A DNA stretch of 64,000 nucleotides from an uncultured Alphaproteobacteria bacterium (GCA_929200255.1 CAKMYZ010000013.1:49989-113988); one strand, 5' to 3'. Counted from the first letter of the stretch, positions 26,401-34,742 are shown. Notes: generated by a model not told the origin, from the letters alone. Made by a program: numbers and translations.

Positions 26401-26882
26401 TGATCAACTCCAACCGGCCCGGTGATCACAACATCCGTGACGCGGTCCGTCCAGCCGCCGCGCCGCACACTGGGATCATCGGCATCAACGGGCAGGTTGC
26501 TGGCACTGTCTAGGGCAAGCTGCACATCCTCTGCCGCGCGATCAATGTCATAGCCGGGATCAAATTCCAGACGGATCGACGCCCGCCCCTCACGCGATGT
26601 CGACGTCGAGGAAGTCACACCCTCAACGCCCAGCAAGACCGGTTCCAACACCTGCACAATGGCGGCATCGACATCTTCGGCCCCCGCCCCATCCCAACTG
26701 ACCGAGACAGTCAGATCGTCAATGACGATGTCTGGAAAAAACTGGGCACGCATGTTGGGGAAGGCAAACAGGCCGGCGGTCAGCATCAGGATCAGCAACA
26801 GGTTTGCCGCTGTATGATGCCGCGTGAAGTAAGACAGGATACCTCCTGCCCCCGCGTTCAGCCTTGCGCCACCTGTGACCAT
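23487..26882 (-). CDS. RND-family efflux transporter permease
   Basis: The 1131-residue protein has the AcrB/MexB-like layout: a helix at about residues 20-45, a large porter loop, a six-helix block, a second helix and loop, then a final helix block. Visible features are FFPDI after TM1, the TM4 proton-relay aspartates in LGIVVDDAIVVGEH, and IPFALVGTIYGHHVWGIPMSMFTVVGLIGMVGIIINDSIVL in its repeat-2 counterpart. It is about 90 residues longer than AcrB because of a hydrophobic C-terminal tail. It overlaps the adaptor gene (TGATG), so pump and adaptor are co-translated. The substrate is unknown and no outer-membrane TolC homologue is adjacent. Confidence 0.92.
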   Translation of the reverse strand: MVTGGARLNAGAGGILSYFTRHHTAANLLLILMLTAGLFAFPNMRAQFFPDIVIDDLTVSVSWDGAGAEDVDAAIVQVLEPVLLGVEGVTSSTSTSREGRASIRLEFDPGYDIDRAAEDVQLALDSASNLPVDADDPSVRRGGWTDRVTDVVITGPVGVDQLGRFADELSTRLFAEGVTQVFVRGVAAPSTIVEVPSLSLIQHDIGLSEISTRIAEEAAADPAGDVSGSARVRTGVARRSAEDIGAIVLRSNPDGSTLTIADVATIRVEGADRARAYFVDQNPAIKIRVNRSAQGDAIGMQETVEEVAAELTATLPDGVSIELTNGRAELIAGRLNILLDNGLTGLMLVLALLFLFLNARTAFWVAFGIPAAMLAAIALMYAVGININMISLFALIITLGIVVDDAIVVGEHADFRVRHLGEDPKVAAENAARRMFSPVLSATLTTIIAFFGLVVIGGRFGDLISDIPFTVIVVLAASLVECFLILPNHLAHAIAHSAKDHWYDWPSRWVNRGFDRVKERLFRPFMGLVIKARYPVVAMTLVLLASQAALFIRGDVSWRFFNAPEQSQVTGNFAMLPGATREDTLEMMREMQRATEALGAAYEVEHGKNPLAFVVAEVGGNSGRAIAGSDTKDADQLGAITISLIDADSRPYTSFAFVSALQDAIVQHPMAETVSFRSWGSGPGGDSLDVQMFGTDSDTLKAAAEALKTELAIYPEISGLEDTLAYDKEELILELTPQGDALGLSIDGIGRVLRNRLGGIEAARFPQGARSATIRVELPAGELSADFLGRTQMRTPEGIYVPLADVVTVQNRTGFSTVRRENGIQLISVIGDLDDEDAARASEIQSVITEEILPRVESSFGVETRLSGQSEQERQFLNDARTGLILVLLGIYLTLSWIFSSWTRPVVVMSIIPFALVGTIYGHHVWGIPMSMFTVVGLIGMVGIIINDSIVLVTTIDEYAQDRGLVPAIVDGTVDRLRPVMLTTLTTVLGLTPLLYEGSTQAEFLKPTVVTLVFGLSFGMVLVLLVVPSVIAMQADFYRQWQAAKRALRNRRLAMFVPAGVGALGAVALFALTVGPVLVTGTALPAILSVLPILSGGFGPAFGVFTGGLTVLLLAIYVVASLALGLRRGRS

Positions 26883-28336
26883 CAGCTGCCCATCCGGCTT
26901 TCAAGACGGGTGACTGTTTCGGACGGCACCTCATCCTGTTCCAACTGGCCGATGATCCGCGCTTTAACATCGTCAGGCATACGGCCTTCGTTGACGAAGG
27001 CAATCAGCTTGGCCCGGCGATCAGCATCCAGCGTGATCATTTCGGGTGCGGCATTGGTCAGTTCTGCGCCCGGCATGGTCGGGCGCACCTTGATGCCCGC
27101 CCCCAAAAGGGGCGAGCGTTCGGCCACAATCGTGGCACCCGCATTCTCACCAACCGAGATGATCACATCATCGCCCTGACGGCGTTGTAGCGTCACCTGT
27201 GCCACTTCCAGACGGCCCTCTGGGCCAACGACCAAAACGGTCTGGTCAGCGGCAACAGCCCTGGCAGGTACCCGCGCCACATCATCCAAGGCAGGCTCCT
27301 GCACGCTGACGGTCACAAAGTCACCGGGGCGGAAACCCGCATGGGCATCTAGGCGCGCGAACAGCAAGCGACCGGTCTGCCCAGCGCCAACGGTTGCCCC
27401 TTCGCGGGTAATCTGACCTGTCGCACGCAGGTTCACCCCCGAAACATCCAGCGCCACCGCAACCGGCGCCTTGATCAATGCCCCGGTATCATCCAGCAAA
27501 CGGGCATATTGTGATGTGGACACGCGGAAAGAGACCTCTAGTCGGGCCGGGTCAACCAACTGGGCAAAGCGTTCATTTGCGGTCACCCGGCCACCGGGGC
27601 TGACGGTAACGTCTGACAAAGTGCCATCAAATGCGGCAAAGACCTGTGTGTCATCAACATTGCGCTCCGCCTCGGTCAGGTTGATCCGCGCACGGGCAAG
27701 GCGGGTCGTCGCCTGATCAATCCGGGCCTGCGCCGAGGCAAGGGCCTGTCTGCGGCTCAGCACAGAGGCCTGCGCCGAGGATGCGGCAAGTTCAGCGGTT
27801 TCGGCAGCCGCCGCCGTGCCGACGCCCCGATCAGCCAGGTCGCGGGCACGGGTCAGGGCCTGTTCGCGCAACATGGTTTGTTCGCGGGCGGCAGCCAATT
27901 CGTCTTGGGCCAGAACAAGCGCGCGCTCAGCATCGCGCAATTCCGCCCGCGCATCTTGCAGATCAGCGCGCACACGGTCCAATGCCGCCTGCGCCTCGAC
28001 CGGGTCGATACGCAACAACAACTGGCCTTCTGTCACCATGCCACCCTCGATCAGATCATCGCTGGCAAAGATGACGGTGCCACCTGTCGCGCTGCGCAAA
28101 TCCAAGGTGCGCTGACTGCGCAACTCTCCAAACGCGGTCAATTCAGGGACGATGGTTCGCGGCGTCAGTGTCACCACGTTGACAGCCAACACACGCTCAC
28201 GCTGGGGAAAGCTGCGCGGCTCTTCGTTCATATTGGCAACCACGGCACTGCGGATCATTTCACCCGCCCAGGCGACCAGCGCCAGCGTGGCGGCCAGCAG
28301 AAAAACACCCGTGAGACTCCGCCGCAGGAAGCGCAT
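26882..28336 (-). CDS. RND efflux periplasmic adaptor (membrane-fusion protein)
   Basis: The 484-residue protein starts with one membrane anchor (about residues 8-28), then a lipoyl-like half, a long alpha-helical hairpin rich in A, R, E and Q (about 115-225), the second lipoyl half with FAAFDGTLSDVTVSPGGRV and a beta-barrel domain. This is the HlyD/AcrA adaptor plan. AAGGAG precedes the ATG. The C-terminal 40 residues are an extra helical tail. It precedes and overlaps the permease gene. The 72-base upstream gap to moaB should contain the promoter. Confidence 0.9.
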   Translation of the reverse strand: MRFLRRSLTGVFLLAATLALVAWAGEMIRSAVVANMNEEPRSFPQRERVLAVNVVTLTPRTIVPELTAFGELRSQRTLDLRSATGGTVIFASDDLIEGGMVTEGQLLLRIDPVEAQAALDRVRADLQDARAELRDAERALVLAQDELAAAREQTMLREQALTRARDLADRGVGTAAAAETAELAASSAQASVLSRRQALASAQARIDQATTRLARARINLTEAERNVDDTQVFAAFDGTLSDVTVSPGGRVTANERFAQLVDPARLEVSFRVSTSQYARLLDDTGALIKAPVAVALDVSGVNLRATGQITREGATVGAGQTGRLLFARLDAHAGFRPGDFVTVSVQEPALDDVARVPARAVAADQTVLVVGPEGRLEVAQVTLQRRQGDDVIISVGENAGATIVAERSPLLGAGIKVRPTMPGAELTNAAPEMITLDADRRAKLIAFVNEGRMPDDVKARIIGQLEQDEVPSETVTRLESRMGS

Positions 28337-28408
28337 GGAAATACTCCTTCACTCGGATCTATAGAATAGAACCGTTGCGTCTATATTCCAGTGAAACGCA
28401 CTAAGTCG

Positions 28409-28951
28409 TTATTTCCGGCGCAGATGTTCATCAAGGCGCGGCATGATCTCGACAAAATTGCAGGGGCGGTGGCGATAGTCGAACTGTTTGATCAGGATCT
28501 CATCCCAGGCATCCTTGCAGGCACCGGGCGATCCGGGCAGTGCAAAAAGATATGTGCCATTGGCCACCCCGGCTGTTGCCCGGCTTTGTACCGCGCTTGT
28601 GCCGATTTTTTGCATGCTGACAATGGTGAAGATCGTGCCAAAGGCGTCGATTTCCTTTTCATAGACATCCCGGTGCGCCTCAACCGTGACATCACGGCCC
28701 GTCAGGCCAGTGCCGCCGGTCGAGACGATGGCGTCGACCTCGTCCGCATCGCACCATGCGCGCAACTGCCCTGCGATCTGATCGCGCTCGTCGGGCAGGA
28801 TTTGCCTGTCGGCGACACTATGGCCCGATGCCGCGATCCGATCGACCAACACTTGGCCGGATTTGTCGTCGGCAAGGCCACGGCTGTCGCTAACCGTCAG
28901 CACCGCAATGCGAATGGGCACAAACGCTTTTGTCTCATCAATGCGGCTCAT
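28409..28951 (-). CDS. moaB: Molybdenum cofactor biosynthesis protein MoaB
   Basis: The 180-residue protein shows the MoaB/Mog fold: TVSDSRGLADDKSGQVLVDRI, then VDAIVSTGGTGLTGRDVTVE and FALPGSPGACKDAWDEILI. In enzymes of this family the GGTG loop binds molybdopterin for adenylylation before molybdenum insertion. The length fits MoaB rather than MoeA. The uracil-DNA glycosylase gene follows 20 bases downstream on the same strand. The rest of the molybdenum genes seen here (mobA, mobB, moeA fusion, fdhD) are 21-25 kb away. Confidence 0.92.
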   Translation of the reverse strand: MSRIDETKAFVPIRIAVLTVSDSRGLADDKSGQVLVDRIAASGHSVADRQILPDERDQIAGQLRAWCDADEVDAIVSTGGTGLTGRDVTVEAHRDVYEKEIDAFGTIFTIVSMQKIGTSAVQSRATAGVANGTYLFALPGSPGACKDAWDEILIKQFDYRHRPCNFVEIMPRLDEHLRRK

Positions 28952-28971
28952 CTGGCCCTCACCTTCATGTC

Positions 28972-29763
28972 TTAGCCCTTCAATCGGGCGTTTAATGCCA
29001 GCAGATCGGCCCAGGCCTCACGTTTGGCGATAGGATTGCGTAGCAGATAGGCGGGGTGGAACATCGGCAGGCAGGGCTTGCCCCGCACCTCTGCCCACGT
29101 GCCGCGCATCCGCGTAATACCCGTCCGACCCAACAGCGCCTGACAGGGGGTATTGCCCATCACAACAATCACATCAGGGTCCGCCAGCGCAATGTGCCGT
29201 TCCAGAAACGGCAACAGCATTGCAATCTCGCCCGCGTCCGGCGTGCGGTTCGACGGTGGACGCCAAGGCAACACGTTGGTGATATAGACCGCACGGGTCG
29301 GATCATCATGCGCACGCCCCATATCGATCGCAGCCAGCATCTTGTCCAGCAATTGCCCGGCACGGCCCACAAAAGGCTTGCCCGCGCGGTCCTCTTCACG
29401 GCCCGGTGCCTCGCCCACGATCATGACGCGGGCCGTTGGCTGGCCGTCGCAGAATACAAAACTACGCGCACCCCTTTTCAACTCACAATGTTCAAACGCC
29501 TGCATTGCAGCGGCCAATGCGCCAAGATCAGCCGCAGCTTCAGCCGCAACACATGCATCGGCGACAGCATCTGTCTGCACCGGTTCAGGCAGCGCTGGTT
29601 TGCTCTGAGGCTCCGCAACAGCGGCTGTCGCCTTCGGCGCAGGTTTCACCGCCTCCAACGCATAGCGATCCACTGGCGCGTCCAGAATAGCCTCTGTCGC
29701 CCCCAGTTCGACCTGCCACTCCAGCAGCGCACGGTCGTTCCAATATGTCTCACCCGAATCCAT
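28972..29763 (-). CDS. Family-4-type uracil-DNA glycosylase (Fe-S)
   Basis: This enzyme removes uracil from DNA after cytosine deamination. The 263-residue protein has an N-terminal extension of about 85 residues, then [44 protein letters not shown] and [11 protein letters not shown], the motif order of type-4 (UdgA-like) enzymes. Cysteines in [16 protein letters not shown] may be two of the four Fe-S ligands. I set the start at the ATG at 29763, since longer frames run antisense into pyrB. No strong ribosome site is visible there. It diverges from pyrB. Confidence 0.88.
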   Translation of the reverse strand: MDSGETYWNDRALLEWQVELGATEAILDAPVDRYALEAVKPAPKATAAVAEPQSKPALPEPVQTDAVADACVAAEAAADLGALAAAMQAFEHCELKRGARSFVFCDGQPTARVMIVGEAPGREEDRAGKPFVGRAGQLLDKMLAAIDMGRAHDDPTRAVYITNVLPWRPPSNRTPDAGEIAMLLPFLERHIALADPDVIVVMGNTPCQALLGRTGITRMRGTWAEVRGKPCLPMFHPAYLLRNPIAKREAWADLLALNARLKG

Positions 29764-29868
29764 CGACAACAGGTTATGCCGGATCGGCGGCGATGTGCAG
29801 TGCTTGTGGCATTGATGCATGCGACCCACATCCCTATAAGACCCCGAACTGCTGCAAAGAGGGCCTTT

Positions 29869-30825
29869 ATGACATTCCGCGCCAAGCATCTTTTGGGCAT
29901 CGAACCTCTGCATCCGACCGAAATTACCACGTTGCTGGATCTGGCCGACAGCTATGCCGACCACAACCGCCGTGGGGTGACGCACCGCGATGTGCTGGCG
30001 GGGCTGACGCAGATCAATATGTTCTTCGAAAACTCCACCCGGACCCAGGCCAGTTTTGAACTGGCAGGCAAGCGGCTGGGCGCAGATGTGATGAATATGG
30101 GGATGCAGGCCTCGTCCATCAAAAAAGGCGAGACGCTGATTGATACGGCACTGACGCTGAACGCGATGCGCCCCGATCTGCTGGTCGTGCGGCATCCGCA
30201 TTCGGGTGCGGTCGATCTGCTGGCACAAAAGGTCAACTGTGCTGTCCTCAACGCAGGCGATGGCAAACATGAACACCCCACACAGGCACTGCTGGATGCA
30301 TTGACCATCCGCCGTGCCAAGGGACGCCTGCATCGCCTGTCTATCGCCATCTGCGGGGATATCGCCCATAGCCGTGTCGCCCGATCCAACATCATGTTGC
30401 TGGGCAAGATGGAGAACCGGATCAGACTGATCGCGCCACCCACACTGATGCCATCGGGCATGGGTGAATTTGGCGTCGAGGTGTTTGAGGATATGGAAGA
30501 AGGGCTGAAGGACGTCGATGTCGTCATGATGCTCCGCCTGCAAAAGGAACGCATGGATGGCGGGTTCATCCCATCCGAGCGTGAATACTTCCACCGCTAC
30601 GGGCTGGATGCCGCCAAACTGGCCCACGCCAAATCCGATGCCATCGTCATGCACCCCGGCCCGATGAACCGCGGGGTCGAAATCGACGGGACGATCGCGG
30701 ATGACATCAATCGCTCTGTCATTCAGGAACAGGTCGAGATGGGCGTCGCGGTCCGCATGGCCGCAATGGATCTGCTGGCGCAAAACCAGCGCGCCGCCCG
30801 TGATCGCCAAGAGGTGATAGTGTGA
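29869..30825 (+). CDS. pyrB: Aspartate carbamoyltransferase catalytic subunit
   Basis: PyrB joins carbamoyl phosphate and aspartate in the second step of pyrimidine synthesis. The 318-residue protein has [20 protein letters not shown] (carbamoyl-phosphate loop STRT), [33 protein letters not shown] and [11 protein letters not shown] near the end. AGAGGG precedes the ATG at 29869. A much longer frame reaching back to 29056 is antisense to the glycosylase gene and is not used. The stop overlaps the next gene's GTG by four bases. No regulatory pyrI is present. Confidence 0.95.
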   Translation: MTFRAKHLLGIEPLHPTEITTLLDLADSYADHNRRGVTHRDVLAGLTQINMFFENSTRTQASFELAGKRLGADVMNMGMQASSIKKGETLIDTALTLNAMRPDLLVVRHPHSGAVDLLAQKVNCAVLNAGDGKHEHPTQALLDALTIRRAKGRLHRLSIAICGDIAHSRVARSNIMLLGKMENRIRLIAPPTLMPSGMGEFGVEVFEDMEEGLKDVDVVMMLRLQKERMDGGFIPSEREYFHRYGLDAAKLAHAKSDAIVMHPGPMNRGVEIDGTIADDINRSVIQEQVEMGVAVRMAAMDLLAQNQRAARDRQEVIV

Positions 30826-31379
30826 GCGAGACCTTTCACGTCACAGCCAGCGAACGCGGAGTGATCCGTCTCTTTACGGTCAATCTGGCTGCTGACCAGA
30901 TCGAGGGGTTCACCGAGCCCGGTTTTGAAGATGACACCGCCGCCCCGATCAACGCCGCCCTTGGCGTAACCTATCTGGACAGCGATTTTGTGGAACTCTT
31001 TCCGGTCAGCAATCTGGCGGGGCTTGGATTGGCAGGTTACCTCCAAGAGGGTCTGGGCGTGGCCGAAGCTGACATCAAACCGCATGCATCCCGCCTCAAT
31101 AGCCTCAATGGGCATGTGCTGATCGTGCTATCTGCGGCCTTTGGCGGGTTTGGTGCGACCATCACCCCGACCGCGCCGCTGAAATGGATCGGCACCTATA
31201 CCGAAGAGGGCGCAAGCATTCAGTTTGAACCGCTGCCCTCGAAGGCGGCCAAGGGCACGCTCACCGACATGCCTGCCAAACCGCCCAAATCAGATGCACG
31301 TATCGGCGGCATGATTGCGATGTATGCGCTGATTGCCATGTTCGCGCTTGTCGGTCTGATCATCTGGGTGGCAGGATAA
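30822..31379 (+). CDS. Unknown protein between pyrB and the pyrC homologue
   Basis: The 185-residue protein starts with GTG overlapping the pyrB stop (GTGA). It is mostly soluble, with one membrane helix at the C-terminus (about 160-183, [21 protein letters not shown]), which suggests a tail-anchored cytoplasmic protein. I recognise no catalytic motif. Its conserved position between pyrB and the dihydroorotase-like gene suggests a structural or regulatory role with the carbamoyltransferase, but this rests on context only. Confidence 0.65.
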   Translation: MSETFHVTASERGVIRLFTVNLAADQIEGFTEPGFEDDTAAPINAALGVTYLDSDFVELFPVSNLAGLGLAGYLQEGLGVAEADIKPHASRLNSLNGHVLIVLSAAFGGFGATITPTAPLKWIGTYTEEGASIQFEPLPSKAAKGTLTDMPAKPPKSDARIGGMIAMYALIAMFALVGLIIWVAG

Positions 31380-31394
31380 ATGGGACCAAAGGCA

Positions 31395-32687
31395 ATGACG
31401 ACATTCTTCTCCAACGCCCGCCTGATTGACCCGGTCGCCCTGACCGATAGCCCCGGTGGCCTGCTGGTTGCCGATGGGGTGATCCAAAAGGTGTTCGAGG
31501 GTGACACCAAGCCGCCCAGCAACGCCACCATCGTGGACTGCGGCGGTATGTGCTTGGCCCCGGGCATCATCGATGTCGGTGTCAAGGTCTCTGAGCCCGG
31601 TGAGCGGCACAAGGAATCCTTTCGCTCGGCCGGGCGGGCGGCCGCGGCCGGAGGTGTGACCACGATGGTCACCCGCCCAGATACACTGCCCGCCATCGAC
31701 ACACCTGAAACGCTTGAATTCGTCGAACGGCGCGCGCAGGAAGACGCGCCCGTCCACGTCCTGCCCATGGCCGCCCTGACCAAAGGGCGCGATGGGCGCG
31801 AAATGACCGAGATCGGCTTTTTGCAGGACGCTGGTGCGGTGGCCTTTACCGATTGCGACCGGGTTGTCACCAACACCAAGGTTTTCAGCCGCGCGCTGAC
31901 CTATGCCCGCGCGCTTGGGGCTTTGGTCATCGGGCATATTCAGGAACCGATCCTGTCGGATGGGGCCGCTGTCACCTCAGGCAAGTTCGCCTCTTTGCGC
32001 GGGCTACCAGGCGTCAGCCCCATGGCCGAACGCATGGGGCTAGACCGCGATATCAGCCTGCTGGAGATGACCGGCGCGCGCTACCATGTGGATCAGATCA
32101 CCACCGCCCGCGCCCTGCCTGCGCTGGAACGGGCCAAGCGCAACGGGTTGCAGATTACCGCTGGTGTTGGGGTACATCACCTGACCTTGAACGAAATGGA
32201 TGTGGCGGACTACCGCACGTTCTTCAAACTCAAACCACCCCTGCGCAGCGAAGAAGACCGCGTCGCGGTCGTGCAGGCCGTCGCCGAGGGGTTGATCGAT
32301 ATCATCTGCTCCATGCACACGCCGCAAGACGAGGAAAGCAAACGTCTGCCCTATGAAGAGGCTGCAAGCGGCGCGGTTGGATTGGAGACACTTTTGCCCG
32401 CAGCACTGCGGCTTTATCATGCAGGGGTGATCGACCTGCCGCGCCTGTTCCGTGCCATGTCACTGAACCCGGCCCATTTGCTTGGGCTGGCTGCTGGGCG
32501 GCTGATGGCAGATGCGCCTGCGGATCTGGTGCTTTTTGACCCAGACGCGCCGTTCCAGCTTGACCGAGCAACACTTTTGTCAAAATCCAAGAACACCCCC
32601 TTTGACGGAGCACGATTGCAGGGCAAAGTCCTTGGCACATGGGTTGCGGGAAATCGCATTTGGGAGGGCGCATCATGCCACCAATAG
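31395..32687 (+). CDS. pyrC: Dihydroorotase homologue lacking the metal site (PyrC'-like)
   Basis: The protein is a full-length amidohydrolase of the class I dihydroorotase group (about 430 residues, GVTTMVTRPDT, HTPQDEESKRLPYEEAASGAVGLETLLPAALRL). The metal-binding HxH of strand 1, normally in PGLIDxHVHxREPG, reads GIIDVGVKVSEPG. The later TDHAPH block that provides the catalytic aspartate reads CSMHTPQ. These losses match the inactive PyrC' partners that assemble with PyrB in pseudomonads. I expect a structural role and a separate active dihydroorotase elsewhere. The ATG at 31395 has AAAGG before it; ATG 31380 abuts the previous stop and is an alternative. Confidence 0.85.
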   Translation: MTTFFSNARLIDPVALTDSPGGLLVADGVIQKVFEGDTKPPSNATIVDCGGMCLAPGIIDVGVKVSEPGERHKESFRSAGRAAAAGGVTTMVTRPDTLPAIDTPETLEFVERRAQEDAPVHVLPMAALTKGRDGREMTEIGFLQDAGAVAFTDCDRVVTNTKVFSRALTYARALGALVIGHIQEPILSDGAAVTSGKFASLRGLPGVSPMAERMGLDRDISLLEMTGARYHVDQITTARALPALERAKRNGLQITAGVGVHHLTLNEMDVADYRTFFKLKPPLRSEEDRVAVVQAVAEGLIDIICSMHTPQDEESKRLPYEEAASGAVGLETLLPAALRLYHAGVIDLPRLFRAMSLNPAHLLGLAAGRLMADAPADLVLFDPDAPFQLDRATLLSKSKNTPFDGARLQGKVLGTWVAGNRIWEGASCHQ

Positions 32688-33286
32688 AAAGCACAACGGC
32701 CGTTTTGATCCTTTGGGGGGCGATTGGCTATTTCCTGGGGTCCGTGCCCAGCGGGATGATTTTGGCGCGGCTGATGAGCCTTGGCAATCTGCGCGAGATC
32801 GGGTCGGGCAATATCGGGGCCACCAATGTGCTGCGCACTGGCAACAAAAAAGCGGCGGCACTGACGTTGCTCTTTGATGCGGCCAAGGGCGCCATTGCGG
32901 TGCTTGTTGCGCGGCACCTAGTTGGCGAGGATGCAGCGCAACTGGCTGGGTTCATGGCCTTCATCGGCCACTGTTTCCCTGTCTGGCTGAAATTCCGGGG
33001 CGGCAAAGGCGTGGCGACCTATCTGGGTATCCTCTGGGCCGTGTCCTGGCCCATGGGGCTGGCCGCCTGCGTGATCTGGCTGATTGTTGCCGCGCTCTTC
33101 CGCTATTCATCGCTAGCCGCGCTGATGGTCGCAGGCTGGATGCCGGTCATTGTCGGTTTCACTGACCGCGGCGAGATGTTTATTCTGACGGCCGTGCTCT
33201 GTATCGCTGTCTATATCCGCCATATCGGCAATATCATGCGCCTGCGCAAAGGCACCGAAAGCAAGATCGGCGCGAAGAAAACTTAA
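32675..33286 (+). CDS. plsY: Glycerol-3-phosphate acyltransferase PlsY
   Basis: PlsY transfers an acyl group from acyl-phosphate to glycerol-3-phosphate in phospholipid synthesis. The 203-residue integral membrane protein has the three PlsY motifs: GSVPSG, IGSGNIGATNVLRTGNKKAA and KFRGGKGVATYLG. GGAGGG precedes the ATG at 32675, which lies inside the last 13 bases of the pyrC homologue, so translation is coupled. An earlier in-frame ATG at 32639 is deeper in that gene and less likely. Length is normal. Confidence 0.92.
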   Translation: MPPIESTTAVLILWGAIGYFLGSVPSGMILARLMSLGNLREIGSGNIGATNVLRTGNKKAAALTLLFDAAKGAIAVLVARHLVGEDAAQLAGFMAFIGHCFPVWLKFRGGKGVATYLGILWAVSWPMGLAACVIWLIVAALFRYSSLAALMVAGWMPVIVGFTDRGEMFILTAVLCIAVYIRHIGNIMRLRKGTESKIGAKKT

Positions 33287-33328
33287 ACACGACCACCTGT
33301 TTTGCTTGACTCGTCAATTTATCCTGTT

Positions 33329-33348
33329 ATTTCTGAAATTACAGAAAT
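33329..33348. promoter_or_regulatory. Perfect palindromic operator before the GbsR/MarR-type regulator gene
   Basis: ATTTCTG and CAGAAAT form perfect seven-base arms six bases apart, 13 bases before the regulator's ATG. The same TTTCT(G/C)-N6-CAGAAA arrangement recurs at 33906-33923 before the next gene. A dimeric winged-helix regulator would fit such a site, so autoregulation is likely. Confidence 0.6.
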
Positions 33349-33361
33349 TTAGGAATGCGAC

Positions 33362-33889
33362 ATGCAGCTGTCACCCGCCATGCAAGACTTCATCCTCCAT
33401 TGGGGCGAAATGGGCACCAAATGGGGGGTGAACCGTTCCGTGGCGCAGATCCATGCGCTATTGCACCTCTCGCCCAAACCCATGGCGGCGGACGAAATTT
33501 GCGAAACGCTGAACCTCGCACGCTCAAATGTCTCAACCGGGATCAAGGAACTGCAAGGCTGGAAGCTGGTCAGCGTCAGCCGCGATCTTGGTGACAGGCG
33601 CGATAAATTTCATTCGATCCGCGATATGTTCGATCTGGCCAATGTGGTGATCGAAGGGCGACGCGACCGCGAATTCGCCCCCACGATTGCAGCCCTGGAA
33701 AAAGTCGCCGCCGAAGCAGAGGGCGACACAACGCCAGCGGCGATCAAGGCGCGCATGTCTGAGACCCTCGAAACCATGCAGATGTTCGACAAATGGTACA
33801 CGGACGTCGCTAAACTGCCGCGCGGTGTCCAATTGGCGGCATTGAAACTGGGCGCAAGGATCGCGCGGGTACTGCCCAAGTCCAGCTAA
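33362..33889 (+). CDS. GbsR/MarR-type transcriptional regulator
   Basis: The 175-residue protein has an N-terminal winged helix: VAQIHALLHLSPKPMAADEICETLNLARSNVSTGIKELQGWKLV followed by a wing VSRDLGDRRDKF. A helical dimerisation region makes up the rest. FILHWGEMGTKWGVNRSVAQIHALL is typical of the GbsR subgroup of MarR proteins. Two matching palindromes flank the gene, one just before its start and one before the next gene, so it probably represses itself and the two downstream membrane proteins. The inducer is unknown. Confidence 0.82.
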   Translation: MQLSPAMQDFILHWGEMGTKWGVNRSVAQIHALLHLSPKPMAADEICETLNLARSNVSTGIKELQGWKLVSVSRDLGDRRDKFHSIRDMFDLANVVIEGRRDREFAPTIAALEKVAAEAEGDTTPAAIKARMSETLETMQMFDKWYTDVAKLPRGVQLAALKLGARIARVLPKSS

Positions 33890-33905
33890 AAAATTTAATC
33901 TGGAG

Positions 33906-33923
33906 TTTCTCAAGTGACAGAAA
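33906..33923. promoter_or_regulatory. Second copy of the palindromic operator, over the next start codon
   Basis: TTTCTC and CAGAAA are separated by six bases, the same spacing as the site at 33329-33348, with five of six positions complementary. It covers the GTG start at 33914. A regulator bound here could block transcription into or translation of the membrane-protein genes. Confidence 0.5.
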
Positions 33924-34348
33924 TAACAAAAATAGAAGAAATTAAGAGTGGTCAACGCTACTCGGTTAACCCAACTGCCTTTCTCGCGGCATTGATCCTC
34001 GCTCCGCTTGTGGTCACCGCACTCAGCTTTTGGACCGTGATTGGCCTGTTCGCGCTGGCGTTTGGCGCGCTCCCCTATCTGGTGATCGGCACACCTGTCC
34101 TGCTTTGGGCGGTTGGCAGGATCAAACCATCCTTTGGCGAGTATGCGCCTTTGGGTTTTTTGGGGAACGGGGCAATGGTCGCATTTATCCTCGTCGTGAT
34201 GGCACTCAATGGATCACTCCAGTACGGCGCAGGGGCAGCTTCGGTTTTTGCGGGCTTCGGCTTCGTTTTCGCCCCGCTTTATGCAGGCGCGTTTGGCAGT
34301 CTCTACGCCGCCTTCCACCCCAACATCCGTATTCTCCAAACTGTCTGA
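33914..34348 (+). CDS. Small four-helix membrane protein of unknown function
   Basis: The 144-residue protein starts with GTG, with GGAG nine bases upstream, and has a short polar N-terminus then four hydrophobic helices (about 22-40, 45-66, 82-100 and 108-130). No family is recognised. It follows the GbsR-like regulator by 24 bases and carries a copy of its operator over the start codon. It is followed 11 bases later by another small membrane protein; together they look like a regulated membrane system. Confidence 0.6.
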   Translation: MTEITKIEEIKSGQRYSVNPTAFLAALILAPLVVTALSFWTVIGLFALAFGALPYLVIGTPVLLWAVGRIKPSFGEYAPLGFLGNGAMVAFILVVMALNGSLQYGAGAASVFAGFGFVFAPLYAGAFGSLYAAFHPNIRILQTV

Positions 34349-34359
34349 AAGGACATCTC

Positions 34360-34701
34360 ATGTTACTTGCCTATCCAATCTTCTTCTTGATTGCCGCCAG
34401 TGCCTTGGCTGGCTTGTCCGTCATGATCTTCAAAATCGGCGAGGCCTTGGCCGATTGCCCCCTGACTGGACGTGCGGCCAAAGCGGGTAGCCTGACCATC
34501 GTCACTGGGTTTGTGGCTATCGGCGCTGGCGCTGTCATGATCATCGGTGCGGGTGTTTTTGTGGCCCTGCCGCAGCTTGACGTCGAAGGCGTAGTGGGTG
34601 CGATTGGCCTGTCCGTTCTGTGCCTCGGCCTTGGGTTCACCCATGCCATCGCGACTTTGCGTGACATCGTGGCCCAAGCTGGAAAACAGGCCGTCGCCTA
34701 A
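34360..34701 (+). CDS. Small three-helix membrane protein of unknown function
   Basis: The 113-residue protein begins MLLAYPIFFLIAASALAGL and has three hydrophobic helices (about 3-28, 45-68 and 77-97) with a short polar tail. The ATG at 34360 follows GAAAGGA; a longer frame from 34030 overlaps the previous gene and is not used. It is the last gene of the GbsR-like unit and is followed by a strong intrinsic terminator. I recognise no family; cotranscription with the preceding membrane protein suggests a shared function. Confidence 0.6.
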   Translation: MLLAYPIFFLIAASALAGLSVMIFKIGEALADCPLTGRAAKAGSLTIVTGFVAIGAGAVMIIGAGVFVALPQLDVEGVVGAIGLSVLCLGLGFTHAIATLRDIVAQAGKQAVA

Positions 34702-34709
34702 GACACGGT

Positions 34710-34742
34710 GCAGCGGGGTTTGCGCCCCGCTGCGCAATTTTT
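34710..34742 (+). terminator. Intrinsic terminator (shared 3' end)
   Basis: GCAGCGGGG pairs perfectly with CCCCGCTGC around a six-base loop, and after GCAA comes TTTTT at 34738-34742. This is the clearest Rho-independent terminator in the window. It ends the GbsR-like operon and overlaps the 3' end of the convergent gshA gene, whose stop is at 34741. Confidence 0.85.

Noticed and set aside
29056..29868. Long in-frame extension upstream of pyrB
   Set aside because: It is antisense to the uracil-DNA glycosylase gene and unrelated to the carbamoyltransferase; the ATG at 29869 with AGAGGG gives the normal PyrB length.
29764..30810. Long in-frame extension upstream of the uracil-DNA glycosylase
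   Set aside because: It is the antisense of pyrB, shows no family match, and the glycosylase begins naturally at 29763.
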